From an uncultured Verrucomicrobia subdivision 3 bacterium (GTDB taxonomy: Bacteria; Verrucomicrobiota; Verrucomicrobiia; Limisphaerales; UBA11358): a stretch of DNA of 50,335 bases. Under the pieces are notes generated by a model, which worked only from the letters and a program-made list of their open reading frames with translations, had not been told where the DNA came from and ran no database searches. The position numbers and the translations under genes were made by a program. The stretch lies in assembly GCA_903889895.1 (NCBI GenBank), contig CAISYZ010000086.1, positions 1-50,335 of the forward strand, written 5' to 3'. This document shows, piece after piece, positions 1-8,784 of this stretch. The first letter of the stretch is position 1. Each line of letters begins with the position of its first letter.

Positions 1-171
1 AATACCGCAGGAATGCGGGGAACCACCCTCAAGGAAGCGTCGCAGAATTGAAATCGAAAAATGACCGGACAGCGAGAATAGCCAGATTTTACCGAAATGA
101 AATCGTTGTCAGCAAAACCTTAACCGGACAGTAGTGATGCCGAATATTAAAAATAATTAATGTTCAGTTAA
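1..171. other. gene-free window edge with a 9-bp direct repeat
   Basis: No convincing gene is seen. The 9-mer ACCGGACAG occurs at 64-72 and again at 123-131. One frame is open from base 3 to a TAG at about 132 and could be the tail of a gene that begins outside the window, but it matches no family I recognise. Confidence 0.3.
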
Positions 172-199
172 TTGACAGCTAATCTTTGTGTGCTATTTG
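172..199 (+). promoter_or_regulatory. candidate sigma-70-type promoter for the secreted protein
   Basis: A perfect TTGACA at 172-177 is followed after 16 bases by TATTTG at 194-199, which is preceded by TGC as in an extended -10 element. It lies about 60 bases before the ATG of the next gene and inside AT-rich DNA. Only position and motif support it. Confidence 0.4.
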
Positions 200-260
200 T
201 TACATCATTGCTGTGGTGTATAAGAAAACCAAACGCATAGAATTAGAAACAAATTTGTTT

Positions 261-1103
261 ATGAAAAAGTTTTTATCAGCTTTATTCGCTTTGGGAGCGT
301 TGGCAGCCGTGCAAACCATCAAAGCGGATGGCGGGGGCTGTGGCGGTGGGTATCAAAGCGGCTGGTCGGACGACTTCGAACAGGTCATTCTGCTGAACGC
401 CACTACAAATGTTTCCACAAACGCCATCGGCGTGGCGAGCCTGCGCACCGAGAACGATTGCTGGACGAACTATGCCCAGGTTAAAACCAAGGTCGTCGGC
501 CTGAGTCCCGCCGATTACCTCGTAACCGTCACTGATATTACCGGCACAAACTCGTATGACCTTGGCACGCTTACCGTGAGCACCAATCTAGCCACCTGCC
601 TAGATGATGCCGACGATTATTCCTGGTCGGTCGGCACCAATACCGTGACCATTTCCACCAACGTCACCACTTTTGGCTCCGCATCGTTCACCTTGCCGTC
701 CGGTCTTGATCCGACGAATGTCGCCTATCTTTTCATCTTTGACACGAACGGCATCGTGGATTTCACCGGTGATTTCACCAGCACCACAAACATCGCGGCA
801 GTGTATTACGAGCAGAATGTCGCTATCACACCCGGCACGGCCGCGCAGGCAGCTGGCAGCGGCAAAATCGTCCTGTCTTACAAAAACGGCAAGTCCACCA
901 GCAATTTTCTACTCAGCGCAAACAACCTGCCGGCAAAGCAATCGCTCACCCTTAACGCCAACGGAACCAAGGCCACCACCGCCACCACATCAGCCAATGG
1001 CGCAGTGACAGTCAAAAGTTTGCCGCATACCAAGCTTGCCGACCTGCAGATTTTGGAAGCCAAGGATAAAAAAGGAAATGTGGTTTTTAGTCTGAAGTTT
1101 TGA
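261..1103 (+). CDS. secreted protein of unknown function
   Basis: The protein is about 280 residues and starts with a classic signal peptide: MKK, a hydrophobic stretch, then a small-residue cleavage region near residue 20 (VQTIKADGG). The frame is open upstream to 186, but the extra 25 residues precede the signal peptide and would bury it, so the ATG at 261 is chosen. The mature part is rich in Thr, Ser, Asn and Gly, with many short beta-strand-like segments and few charged residues, which is typical of exported surface or matrix proteins of Verrucomicrobia. There is a Gly/Cys-rich patch right after cleavage. No enzyme motif was recognised. A strong hairpin terminator follows directly, so it is probably a monocistronic unit. 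Confidence 0.75.
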   Translation: MKKFLSALFALGALAAVQTIKADGGGCGGGYQSGWSDDFEQVILLNATTNVSTNAIGVASLRTENDCWTNYAQVKTKVVGLSPADYLVTVTDITGTNSYDLGTLTVSTNLATCLDDADDYSWSVGTNTVTISTNVTTFGSASFTLPSGLDPTNVAYLFIFDTNGIVDFTGDFTSTTNIAAVYYEQNVAITPGTAAQAAGSGKIVLSYKNGKSTSNFLLSANNLPAKQSLTLNANGTKATTATTSANGAVTVKSLPHTKLADLQILEAKDKKGNVVFSLKF

Positions 1104-1121
1104 TGTTGGTTTGTTTGCGGG

Positions 1122-1158
1122 AAAACGCGCTGGTTTGGTCACTGGCGCGTTTTTCTTT
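1122..1158 (+). terminator. rho-independent terminator
   Basis: A perfect 9-bp stem, AAAACGCGC (1122-1130) with GCGCGTTTT (1145-1153), encloses a 14-base loop and runs into a T-rich tract. It lies 18 bases after the stop of the secreted protein gene. Confidence 0.8.
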
Positions 1159-1248
1159 AATCATCGGCACCTATCATTTCAATCACCAAAAAATAGTTTA
1201 CAAAACAGTCGCCAACACAGGTTCGATGTAATATTTTTTGCCGCTCCC

Positions 1249-1713
1249 ATGATGCTGATTGAAACACGCGTGCAAGCCAGCCGGATTCACGGCTTCGGCC
1301 TTTTCGCGGTCAAGCCCGTGCCCAAAGGCACGCCGATTTGGGCATTCCAGCCCGGATTTGACCATGATTTCGCGCCGGCGATGTTCGCCTCACTGCCGCC
1401 CCTGGCCCGCGCACACACGCGCTGGTTTTGTTTTGTGAGCCTGACGGACGGCCATGTCATCTTGAGCGGCGACCACGCCTGCTTTATCAACCATTCGCCA
1501 AATCCTAATACCGGCGCGGCGGCGGAGGCTCCTGCACCGGTAGTGACCACGGCTTTGCGTGACATCGCCGCCGGTGAAGAAATCACCTGTAATTATTACG
1601 ATTACGATGCGGACACCGACTGGAAGCTCGGCTTGGTTGCCACCAACGCGCCATTGGGCACCAAGGCCGCGTTTCTTCCGAAAATAAATGCTTCCAATTT
1701 GGCTGCGCGGTAA
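1249..1713 (+). CDS. SET-domain protein (putative protein-lysine methyltransferase)
   Basis: A compact protein of about 155 residues that is essentially one SET domain. Visible SET signatures are the N-terminal GFGLFA segment after an alternating beta start, the central FINHSPNPN motif (NHS, the SAM-binding/pseudoknot element) and the C-terminal GEEITCNYYDYD motif. Members of this family transfer methyl groups from SAM to lysine side chains; stand-alone bacterial versions have mostly unknown targets. The open frame begins at 1111, but that part overlaps the terminator of the gene before and is not SET-like, so the ATG pair at 1249/1252 is preferred. It is convergent with tsaD, with 50 bases between the stop codons. 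Confidence 0.75.
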   Translation: MMLIETRVQASRIHGFGLFAVKPVPKGTPIWAFQPGFDHDFAPAMFASLPPLARAHTRWFCFVSLTDGHVILSGDHACFINHSPNPNTGAAAEAPAPVVTTALRDIAAGEEITCNYYDYDADTDWKLGLVATNAPLGTKAAFLPKINASNLAAR

Positions 1714-1763
1714 AATCTGCGCAAATTTTTCCGTCGGTAAAATGCGGCTTCACCAAGCCTGCC

Positions 1764-2789
1764 TTAGGCCAGCGACCAGCCAGGTTTTATCTCCTCGTCC
1801 AGATTTGCCACCGGCAGATTAGCGCGCAACTTGCGTTCAGCCAGAATGCCAATCATCGCCGCATTGTCGGTGCAGAGGGATTTGTCGGCAAGGCGAAGCG
1901 TGAAATAATTTTTTTTACAGGCGGCATCAAGCGCCTGTCGCAAGCCCCGGTTGCAAGTCACGCCGCCGGACGCAGTGATGCACCGCACTCTTTCCCGCTT
2001 GGCGGCGCGGATGGTTTTCTTGACCAGCACTTCCACAATCGCCGCCTGCACGCTGGCGCAAAGATCGGCAACCTTTTGCCGGTCAGCCATCAATTCGGGA
2101 TGGTCACGTATAAAATAGCGCACGGAAGTTTTCAGCCCGCTGAAACTGAAATCATCATTCGCGTCATGCATCAACGGACGCGGAAAATCAAATGCGGCCG
2201 GATTCCCCTGCTCCGCCAGCCGGTCGATGATTGGCCCGGCAGGATATGGCAGCCCCATCAACTTACCGGTCTTGTCAAAACATTCGCCGGCGGCGTCGTC
2301 AATCGTGCCGCCGAGGACGGAATGCTTCAGCTCCGCGCGCACCAAAACCAGCATCGTGTGGCCGCCGCTGACAATCAGCGACACGTTTGGTTGAAACGCG
2401 GCGAAATCTGCCGTCATTTTTTCCGCATCAATCCACGGCGAATACAAATGCGCCTCGTGATGGTTGATGCCGATAAATGGTTTGTTCAACGCAAACGCCA
2501 CGGCCTGCGCCGCCTTGAAGCCGATGAGCAAGGCGATACCCAAGCCCGGCCCTTGCGTGGCAGCCACGGCGTCAATTTGCGCGACCTCAACGGCAGCCTC
2601 GCGCAAAGCGGCCTGCGCGACCGGCAGGACATTTTTTAGATGCTCGCGCGCCGCGAGTTCCGGCACGACGCCGCCATATTCCGCATGTAGCTTGATCTGT
2701 GATGAAACGACATTCGCCAGCACCTTGCCGTCCTGCACCACGGCGGCACTGGTCTCGTCGCACGAAGTTTCAAGCGCGAGCAGAATCAT
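1764..2789 (-). CDS. tsaD: tRNA N6-adenosine threonylcarbamoyltransferase
   Basis: This enzyme transfers the threonylcarbamoyl group to A37 of ANN-decoding tRNAs (t6A), working with TsaB and TsaE in the cytoplasm. At 341 residues it has the normal length. It opens with the family signature LALETSCDETSAAVV, has the metal-binding HHEAH motif at residues 110-114 and the ASGGVTCN segment in the C-terminal half. The ATG at 2789 overlaps the stop of the upstream protease gene as ATGA, which implies translational coupling. No sign of decay. Confidence 0.97.
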   Translation of the reverse strand: MILLALETSCDETSAAVVQDGKVLANVVSSQIKLHAEYGGVVPELAAREHLKNVLPVAQAALREAAVEVAQIDAVAATQGPGLGIALLIGFKAAQAVAFALNKPFIGINHHEAHLYSPWIDAEKMTADFAAFQPNVSLIVSGGHTMLVLVRAELKHSVLGGTIDDAAGECFDKTGKLMGLPYPAGPIIDRLAEQGNPAAFDFPRPLMHDANDDFSFSGLKTSVRYFIRDHPELMADRQKVADLCASVQAAIVEVLVKKTIRAAKRERVRCITASGGVTCNRGLRQALDAACKKNYFTLRLADKSLCTDNAAMIGILAERKLRANLPVANLDEEIKPGWSLA

Positions 2790-4078
2790 TTTGCGGTCGG
2801 ATGCAACGAGCCATAAGTCAGCAAGCCTTTGAGCAAATCCTCGGCCCGCTCGAACTGCTCGTCGTGAAAATTATTCAGATTCACGAGCGCCCCTGACGGC
2901 AGCCCGCTCAATCCGCTCGGCGACCGTTTGAGCAACAGCGCTGCTTCTTCCGCATCGGTGAGCGGCACCAATATGTCGGGCGTAATGCCATGCTCGTGAA
3001 TGACCTTGTGACTGGGCGTGTAGTATTTGGCCACGGTCAGCTTCAAGGCCGAGCCGTCGTCGAGTGGGAAAATGGTTTGCACGGAGCCTTTGCCAAAAGT
3101 TTTCTCGCCGAGAATCACCGCTCGATGCAGATCCTGCAAACAGCCCGTGACAATTTCCGCCGCACTGGCGCTGCCTAAGTTGACAAGCACGATCACGGGC
3201 ACCTGCGGCAGTTCGTCACCACCACCGCGCGCAAAGTATTTATCCACCACACGGCGGCCTTCGGTCGAAACCACCAACTGTCCACGCGGTAGAAATTTTT
3301 GGCAAACAGCAACAGCCTGCTCCAAAAGCCCACCGGGATTCCAGCGCAAATCGAGAATTAGCCCCTTCATGCCTTGCTGTTTGAGTTTGTTCAGCGCGTC
3401 CTCCAAATCGTCAGCCGTCTTGTCACCAAACTGAGTGATGCGGACATAACCAATTTTATCCGCGCCCAGCGGAAACTCGCGCTTGCCATTGATGTCTTTG
3501 ACCATCTCCATCAAAATGACCGCGCGCTGGAGCGTATAATCCTTCCTTTCGCCGGTTGATGGCCGTTCAATCGTCAACGTCACCGACGAACCCGGATCAC
3601 CGCGCAGCAGTTTCACGACATCCGCCAGCGGCTGACCATCCACGCTTTTGCCTTCGACTTGCGTAATGCGGTCGCCGGTCAAAATACCGGCGCGAGAACC
3701 GGGCGTATCCTCCATCGGCGCGACCACCGTGACGTGCCCGTCACGCAGCGAAACTACCAGACCAAGCCCCCCAAACTGGCCTTCGGTGTCATCCTGCAAC
3801 TGCTGAAAGGAATCGGCATCAAGAAATTCGCTATGCGGATCAAGCTTGGCGACCGCGCCCTTGAGTGCAGCGTATACAAGTTGCTGATAAGTTAAATTTT
3901 TGCCATCCACATATTCGTGCCGGATTTTTTGAATGGCGTCGTTGAACAGCTCCAAATTTGCCTGCTCGTTGTCCTCGACCGGCGCATTTTTGGCCGCCGA
4001 AAGATAAATTTTTGCGCCGACCGCCAGATTGAGCAGCAGCGCGACCACCAATAATGTGAAAATTATCCGGCGTTTCAT
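2786..4078 (-). CDS. carboxy-terminal processing protease, S41 family (CtpA/Prc-like)
   Basis: A 430-residue serine protease. An uncleaved or cleavable hydrophobic N-terminus (residues 4-21) places it in the periplasm. A PDZ domain at about 100-180 recognises C-terminal tails of substrates. The S41 catalytic core follows, with the nucleophile region GSASAAEI (302-309) and the general-base lysine in EKTFGKGSVQ (Lys330). The family processes or degrades envelope proteins, including cell-wall hydrolases. Start ATG at 4078 is well placed. It lies 20 bases after ispD and overlaps tsaD by 4 bases, so the five housekeeping genes probably form one transcript. Confidence 0.93.
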   Translation of the reverse strand: MKRRIIFTLLVVALLLNLAVGAKIYLSAAKNAPVEDNEQANLELFNDAIQKIRHEYVDGKNLTYQQLVYAALKGAVAKLDPHSEFLDADSFQQLQDDTEGQFGGLGLVVSLRDGHVTVVAPMEDTPGSRAGILTGDRITQVEGKSVDGQPLADVVKLLRGDPGSSVTLTIERPSTGERKDYTLQRAVILMEMVKDINGKREFPLGADKIGYVRITQFGDKTADDLEDALNKLKQQGMKGLILDLRWNPGGLLEQAVAVCQKFLPRGQLVVSTEGRRVVDKYFARGGGDELPQVPVIVLVNLGSASAAEIVTGCLQDLHRAVILGEKTFGKGSVQTIFPLDDGSALKLTVAKYYTPSHKVIHEHGITPDILVPLTDAEEAALLLKRSPSGLSGLPSGALVNLNNFHDEQFERAEDLLKGLLTYGSLHPTAK

Positions 4079-4099
4079 GGCGTCATCTTGCGGGATTCA

Positions 4100-4780
4100 T
4101 CAGTGCGTCCGCAATAGCGATTCAATGAACGGCAAATCCGCCGGCACCGTGACCTTGGGATTTGGCGTAGTCGCCTTCACCAACCGGACCGGCTGTCCAA
4201 TAAGTTCGCACGCGGCGGTGTCGTCGGTAAGATTGAGACCTTTTTCGCGCGCCGTGGATATGGCGTGGCGAAGGACTTCCAACCGAAAAGTCTGCGGTGT
4301 CTGCACTGACCAAAGTTTGGAGCGATCCACCGTGCGGGAAATAATTTGGCCGTCAGCAGTTTCCTTGATTGTGTCCGTCACCGGCTGCGCGGCCACGGCA
4401 GCTCCGGTCTCACGCGCGGCGGCGATCGTGTCCGTGATCAATTTTGCCGTCGTGCAAGGGCGGGCGGCATCCTGTATCGCAACGATTTCGGTTTTCGGCG
4501 AAACGGCGGCCAGACCGTTCCAAACGGAGTCCTGCCGTTCCGCGCCACCAATGACAAGGCGGAAGGTTTTTTTAAAACTAAATTTCCCCGCGAGTTCCGT
4601 GAAGTGGGATTCCATGCCCTCGCGCACGACGAGAATGATTTCATCCACGCAGACCGCATCATTGAATTGCCGCCAGGTGTGCGCGACGACCGGCCGGCCG
4701 GCAACTTCGAGCCAGAGCTTGTCCACGTTTGCGCCCATGCGCGTGCCTTTGCCGGCGGCGACGATGATGGCGGAAATCAT
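4100..4780 (-). CDS. ispD: 2-C-methyl-D-erythritol 4-phosphate cytidylyltransferase
   Basis: Third step of the MEP isoprenoid pathway: CTP plus MEP gives CDP-ME and pyrophosphate. The chosen start at 4780 gives MISAIIVAAGKGTRMG, with the nucleotide-binding AAGKGTRMG loop directly at the N-terminus as in the family, and a length of 226 residues. A longer open frame to 4816 adds 12 residues not seen in homologues. Further signatures are the AIQDAARP segment (substrate-binding Asp) and the TPQTFR and TDDTAACE motifs in the C-terminal part. It lies between infA and the CtpA-like gene. Confidence 0.95.
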   Translation of the reverse strand: MISAIIVAAGKGTRMGANVDKLWLEVAGRPVVAHTWRQFNDAVCVDEIILVVREGMESHFTELAGKFSFKKTFRLVIGGAERQDSVWNGLAAVSPKTEIVAIQDAARPCTTAKLITDTIAAARETGAAVAAQPVTDTIKETADGQIISRTVDRSKLWSVQTPQTFRLEVLRHAISTAREKGLNLTDDTAACELIGQPVRLVKATTPNPKVTVPADLPFIESLLRTH

Positions 4781-4826
4781 GCGGGCGAAGTCTAAAGCCC
4801 AAAACCAAAAGCCCAAAGCCTAAAAA

Positions 4827-5054
4827 TTAACTCATGCGCCAAACGATGCGCGCCTTGTTCAAATCGTAGGGAGACATCTCCATTTTGACGCGGTCGCCAG
4901 AGGTAAGGCGAACGAAGCGTTTGCGCATTTTGCCGGAAATAGTCGCCAACACCTGATGCTTGTTATCCAACTCGACGCGGAACATGGTGCCCGCGAGCAC
5001 GGACACAATGCGACCTTCAATCTCGATATGCTCTTCCATTGTTTCGACCGACAT
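4827..5054 (-). CDS. infA: translation initiation factor IF-1
   Basis: A single OB-fold protein of about 75 residues. IF-1 binds the ribosomal A site during initiation. The body matches the family closely: [32 protein letters not shown], then [21 protein letters not shown]. The frame is open to 5072, but that codon is TTG; the ATG at 5054 gives a protein near the usual 72 residues and is preferred, with a second ATG at 5039 as alternative. It is 46 bases upstream of ispD in the same direction. Confidence 0.95.
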   Translation of the reverse strand: MSVETMEEHIEIEGRIVSVLAGTMFRVELDNKHQVLATISGKMRKRFVRLTSGDRVKMEMSPYDLNKARIVWRMS

Positions 5055-5106
5055 GACGCGAGGCGACGCCAATTTGACGCCGCCCCGCGCAGTGAATTTT
5101 CAAAAA

Positions 5107-5505
5107 TTAATAACGGTCGCGGCCGCCGCCACCACCGCCGCCACCACCGCCGCCACCACCGCCGCCACCACCGTAACCGCCACGGCCACCACCACCGCCG
5201 CTACCGTATTCACGGCGCGGACCGCGGTCACGACCACCGCCGCCAGGAGGACGCTCTTCCTTCGGACGGGCAATGTTTACCGTGAGGGCACGGCCGTCAA
5301 GCTGCGCACCGTGCATGGCCTCAATGGCCTTTTGGGCCTCTTCGGGCGTTGAGTAGGTGACAAACGCAAACCCGCGTGAACGACCGGTCATGCGGTCCAT
5401 CATGAGGTTCGCCTCAACCACGTTGCCGTGGGCGGAAAACGCTTCATGCAGCGAGTTTTCAGTGGTGTTGAAGGAAAGATTTCCCACAAACAATTTCGTG
5501 CTCAT
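5107..5505 (-). CDS. glycine-rich RNA-binding protein with one RRM
   Basis: A 132-residue protein. Residues 1-80 form one RRM with RNP2 (LFVGNL) and RNP1 (RGFAFVTY); the remainder is an Arg/Gly-rich tail with a long glycine run ending in RDRY. Such small RRM proteins are common in cyanobacteria, Verrucomicrobia and Bacteroidetes, where they bind single-stranded RNA and are often cold-induced. The open frame goes to a TTG at 5523; the ATG at 5505 gives the standard MSTKLFVGNL start. The GCC/ACC repeats at about 5118-5172 are simply the glycine codons of the tail on the other strand. Confidence 0.9.
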   Translation of the reverse strand: MSTKLFVGNLSFNTTENSLHEAFSAHGNVVEANLMMDRMTGRSRGFAFVTYSTPEEAQKAIEAMHGAQLDGRALTVNIARPKEERPPGGGGRDRGPRREYGSGGGGGRGGYGGGGGGGGGGGGGGGGGRDRY

Positions 5506-5634
5506 TTGATGATGGCTGTTCAATACTAACCGTTTTCGTCTGTTCCCGACTGCCGGGTTTCAAATCATCACTGAACGAAGTTCACTTGAAGATTCACCAT
5601 GGTCGAAAGGTCAAATTATCTTACAGACGGGAAA

Positions 5635-5662
5635 ATCATATCCAAACCGGCAATTCTGGCAA
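5635..5662 (-). promoter_or_regulatory. candidate promoter for the RRM protein
   Basis: On the minus strand TTGCCA (5662-5657) and TATGAT (5640-5635) are separated by 16 bases. This would give a 5' leader of about 125 bases before the RRM start codon, as is common for cold-induced RNA-binding genes. Motif evidence only. Confidence 0.35.
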
Positions 5663-6317
5663 GCGCATATTCGGCAGCCTAGTTTTCAATCAATAATATT
5701 AATCTTCTCTAAGACTCGAATAAGACTGGAAGTTTCGCAACCTATAAATCCCACGCTACGTCACTGGCATCAATCGGCTGCACCAACACCGCGCCACGCT
5801 GCCGTAAAAAATTAGTCCGTCGAAACCAGAACGCGCCGTGCATGGCTCTTCAGCCGTTTTCAAATTCACAATGTTCGCCACCCTGCCGGTCAGCATCAAA
5901 CCAAACTGGAAAAAACCAAGCCGAAGCTGGCAATACAGCAGTGCTGACCTGGGCATCACGCAGCTGAATCAAATCCACCTGACAGGATTATTTTTATATG
6001 CGGATCTATAATTTTTCACCCATGCACCAAACCAGCCAAAGGCAAATCACGCTACCCAAAGCTAGTCACAGCCACTAAATCATAATCACGCCTTCGGAAA
6101 ATGCGCCATTTCCAGTCAAGCCGTGGCATCCAAGCCAACGCGGCAATCAGCCAAACGCAAACGCCAGAATCGAAAATTCAACCTGTGGAAACGGTCTGAA
6201 GATTTTCATGCAATTGTTCTCAAGCAACAACTGCCCCAGCACAGATTTTTGGAAAAAACCTTGGCTTTTCGGCGCGAAAATTAATGCACTGCTGTTTTTA
6301 TTGCATTTGCAATTTAC
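5663..6317. other. gene-free region
   Basis: No gene is supported here. Codon structure is poor in all frames and local AT content is higher than in the flanking genes. A 34-codon minus-strand reading frame starting MHGAFWFRRT (about 5854 down to 5750) ends in WDL and could belong to a decayed or dispersed element, but nothing confirms it. The last 80 bases should hold the promoter of the sigma-54 regulator; I see no clear motif there except TGCATTTGCA at 6302-6311. Confidence 0.4.
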
Positions 6318-7673
6318 ATGCACATATTGCTCAACATGCGAATCGGAATAATTGCCCACACCACCACCGTCAGCCTCCAGCAACGGCTGGCCATGTTGCA
6401 TGTCCCGGTCTTCGCAATTGAGATCGCACGCATTCAAGAAATCGCCGCCGGATCGGAAGAAATTGTCTATCTGATTCCATGTGCCACCTTGACTGAACGA
6501 GGCTGGAATAAGCTGCGCGTCCGGTTGGCGCAGGCCAGCCGACAATTCATTGTCGCCGGCGCAGATTTAACCTCCGCCGACATCGTCACCGCCATGCGCG
6601 ACGGCGCGGCGGATGTGCTCGATGAACGCGATGACGACAAACGCTGGCGCGCGGCGCTTGTCCGTGCGGTTGAGGCACAGAAATTCTGGCTGCAACTCTA
6701 TGGCGGTGAACCTCTGACCGCCGAGTCCGCGCTCACCGGCGAATCCACCTCACTCCGCGCGCTCCGGCATACAATTGAAAAAATCGGACCGACGGATGTG
6801 AACGCGCTCATCCTCGGCGAATCCGGCGTGGGCAAGGAAAAGGTGGCGTGCGCGCTGCACGACGCCAGCCGCCGGAAAAATTTTGTCGCTTTGAACTGCG
6901 CCGCGATTCCGAAAGACCTGCTTGAGGCGGAAATTTTCGGCGTGGAAAAAGGCGCATTCACCGGCGCGCTGAAATCGCGGCCCGGTTTAGTGGAGCAGGC
7001 AGCAGGCGGCACGCTTTTTCTGGATGAAATCGGGGAGATGGACATTTCGCTGCAACCGAAATTGTTGCGTTTTTTGGAAACCCGTTCAGCCCGCCGCGTC
7101 GGCAGCGAACAGGAATATAAATCCAAGGCGCGCATCGTCGCCGCCACCAACCGCGATTTGCGCGCCGAGGCCGAGGCGGGAAGGTTCCGCGCCGATTTAT
7201 TTTACCGGCTCGCCGAAATCACGCTCACCGTGCCGCCGCTGCGCGATCGGCGCGAGGATATTCCACCGCTGGTGCGAGTATTCCTGCGACAGGCCAGCGA
7301 ACGTTTCGGCAAAAATATTGAGAGCGTGGAACCGGCGCTGCTGGAACGTTTCATGCACCACCGCTGGCCCGGCAATGCTCGGGAATTGAAAAGCGCAATT
7401 GACCGGCTGGCGTTGCTTTATGACGGTCCGGTGTTGCGCGAAGGCTGGTGGGATCCGCCGGCTGAAATCGCCCCAGTCACGCTGGAAAATAAATCTGGCC
7501 AAGCCGACCAAGTTCCTCTGCCTGCGTTGGAACATTATCCCAACCGGCAGAAAAAACTGGCCATGGCAAAACAGCTGCTGATTGAAAGCGGCAATGACTT
7601 CACCTGGGTCGCGGCGCGGTTGGGCATCAACGCCACGACGCTCTGGCGCTGGCGCAAAGCGGGAAAAATTTGA
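6318..7673 (+). CDS. sigma-54-dependent transcriptional regulator (enhancer-binding protein)
   Basis: A 451-residue activator in three parts. Residues 1-130 look like a receiver fold but lack the usual phospho-Asp surroundings, so phosphorylation is doubtful. The AAA+ domain (about 140-370) has Walker A GESGVGKE (167-174), the sigma-54 contact loop GAFTGA (212-217) and Walker B GGTLFLDEIGE (230-240). A Fis-type helix-turn-helix lies at the C-terminus (about 415-451, ending LWRWRKAGKI). It would open sigma-54 promoters. It is convergent with the exopolysaccharide locus, only 31 bases from the end of the GH26 gene; PrsR-like regulators of this class often sit beside such loci, so control of polysaccharide genes is a reasonable inference. 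ATG at 6336 is an alternative start. Confidence 0.88.
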   Translation: MHILLNMRIGIIAHTTTVSLQQRLAMLHVPVFAIEIARIQEIAAGSEEIVYLIPCATLTERGWNKLRVRLAQASRQFIVAGADLTSADIVTAMRDGAADVLDERDDDKRWRAALVRAVEAQKFWLQLYGGEPLTAESALTGESTSLRALRHTIEKIGPTDVNALILGESGVGKEKVACALHDASRRKNFVALNCAAIPKDLLEAEIFGVEKGAFTGALKSRPGLVEQAAGGTLFLDEIGEMDISLQPKLLRFLETRSARRVGSEQEYKSKARIVAATNRDLRAEAEAGRFRADLFYRLAEITLTVPPLRDRREDIPPLVRVFLRQASERFGKNIESVEPALLERFMHHRWPGNARELKSAIDRLALLYDGPVLREGWWDPPAEIAPVTLENKSGQADQVPLPALEHYPNRQKKLAMAKQLLIESGNDFTWVAARLGINATTLWRWRKAGKI

Positions 7674-7704
7674 GACTGCGGATTCCGCCTGCGAATCAAA
7701 GTTT

Positions 7705-8784
7705 TTACAACTTCCTTTTTAAAAAATTTGGTAGGTCGGCCCGGTTCACCACCCACGGATGATGCAGCAAGGCGGTGACGTTTTGGTTGGTCGCCAAACC
7801 CCAGCCGACACTCCAACTTTGAAAAAATACCGCCTGAGGAAAATTCGTTTCCACGCCGTTCATAAACCGGAGATAATTGTAATTGCCGGGGGGATGAAAC
7901 GGACCGTGGGGACCAAACTCGGAAAGTCCGAACGGTTTGGGTAGGCGCAGCAATTCCACCGTGCCAGCGATGTGCTGCGCGTCCACATTATCTGTGTAGG
8001 CATCCACGCCGACCAGATCCACATAGCCGTCGCCGGGATAAAAATCCGCCGTGCGTCCGCCGGTGTTTACGGCGTAAAGCCACAGCAGGTTGTCCAATTT
8101 TTTCTGCGTGGTGAAATAATCAAACATTTGCCGCCAGAGTGCGATGAACACGGCCGGCTTCTTCGCGCCCCACCAGAACCAGCCGCCGTTCATTTCATGA
8201 AACGGCCGCCACAACACCACGACCCCCGCATCACGCAGTTGTTGCAAACCAGCGGCAATGTCATCAAGTTCGCGCAGCCAGATGGCGTGGGCGGGCGACG
8301 CCGGATCCAGCAGCGGTTTGATGTCCACGCCTTTGTCGCGCAGGCCGCCGGCGGGAGCATTGGTGCGGAGCGGATTGAAAAAATGTGCGGTGATGGTGAC
8401 GAGTCCGCCGTGCCGCCATTGCCCCAAAGCGGCGGCGTTCGGCTCGGCGGCGGCGATGCTGCCATCGTGCCAATCCGCGTAATCCACGCCGAGAATGGCC
8501 GGCGTGCAGCCGGTTCGCTGCTGGATTTGTCCAAAAACTTTTTCCGTGCTGCTGCGGGCGTTCGTCCCAAAATCGGTGAATTGGCCGGAAAGCAAACGTT
8601 TATCAGCGCGCCCCTGCAAACCTTGGATGTATTTCAACACTGCCTGCGCGGCGAAACTGGCATTGGTGTTCGCCGGCTGTTGGTGGCCGTCCGCCAGCGC
8701 GTTGAGGGACAAGCATAAAATCAATAACGCAATAGACTGCTTCAGCGCAGTTTTCAAGCTGGATTTTTGTGTGCCGCGTTTCAC
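7705..8784 (-). CDS. secreted glycoside hydrolase family 26 (beta-mannanase-like)
   Basis: A 359-residue hydrolase with a signal peptide (basic start, hydrophobic run to about residue 30, cleavage near NALADG). The (beta/alpha)8 GH26 hallmarks are present: general acid/base Glu197 in RPFHEMNGGWFWWG and nucleophile Glu289 in GLSEFGP, plus VGVDAYTD between them. GH26 enzymes cleave beta-1,4-mannan or related beta-glycans. The start is GTG at 8784, overlapping the stop of the export lipoprotein as GTGA; there is no internal ATG near the signal peptide. As last gene of the polysaccharide export operon, it probably trims or releases the polymer made here rather than feeding on foreign mannan. Confidence 0.88.
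   Translation of the reverse strand: MKRGTQKSSLKTALKQSIALLILCLSLNALADGHQQPANTNASFAAQAVLKYIQGLQGRADKRLLSGQFTDFGTNARSSTEKVFGQIQQRTGCTPAILGVDYADWHDGSIAAAEPNAAALGQWRHGGLVTITAHFFNPLRTNAPAGGLRDKGVDIKPLLDPASPAHAIWLRELDDIAAGLQQLRDAGVVVLWRPFHEMNGGWFWWGAKKPAVFIALWRQMFDYFTTQKKLDNLLWLYAVNTGGRTADFYPGDGYVDLVGVDAYTDNVDAQHIAGTVELLRLPKPFGLSEFGPHGPFHPPGNYNYLRFMNGVETNFPQAVFFQSWSVGWGLATNQNVTALLHHPWVVNRADLPNFLKRKL

Noticed and set aside
5118..5172. Regular GCC/ACC repeats that look like a microsatellite or CRISPR-like array
   Set aside because: They are the glycine codons of the RRM protein tail read on the opposite strand; there are no spacers.
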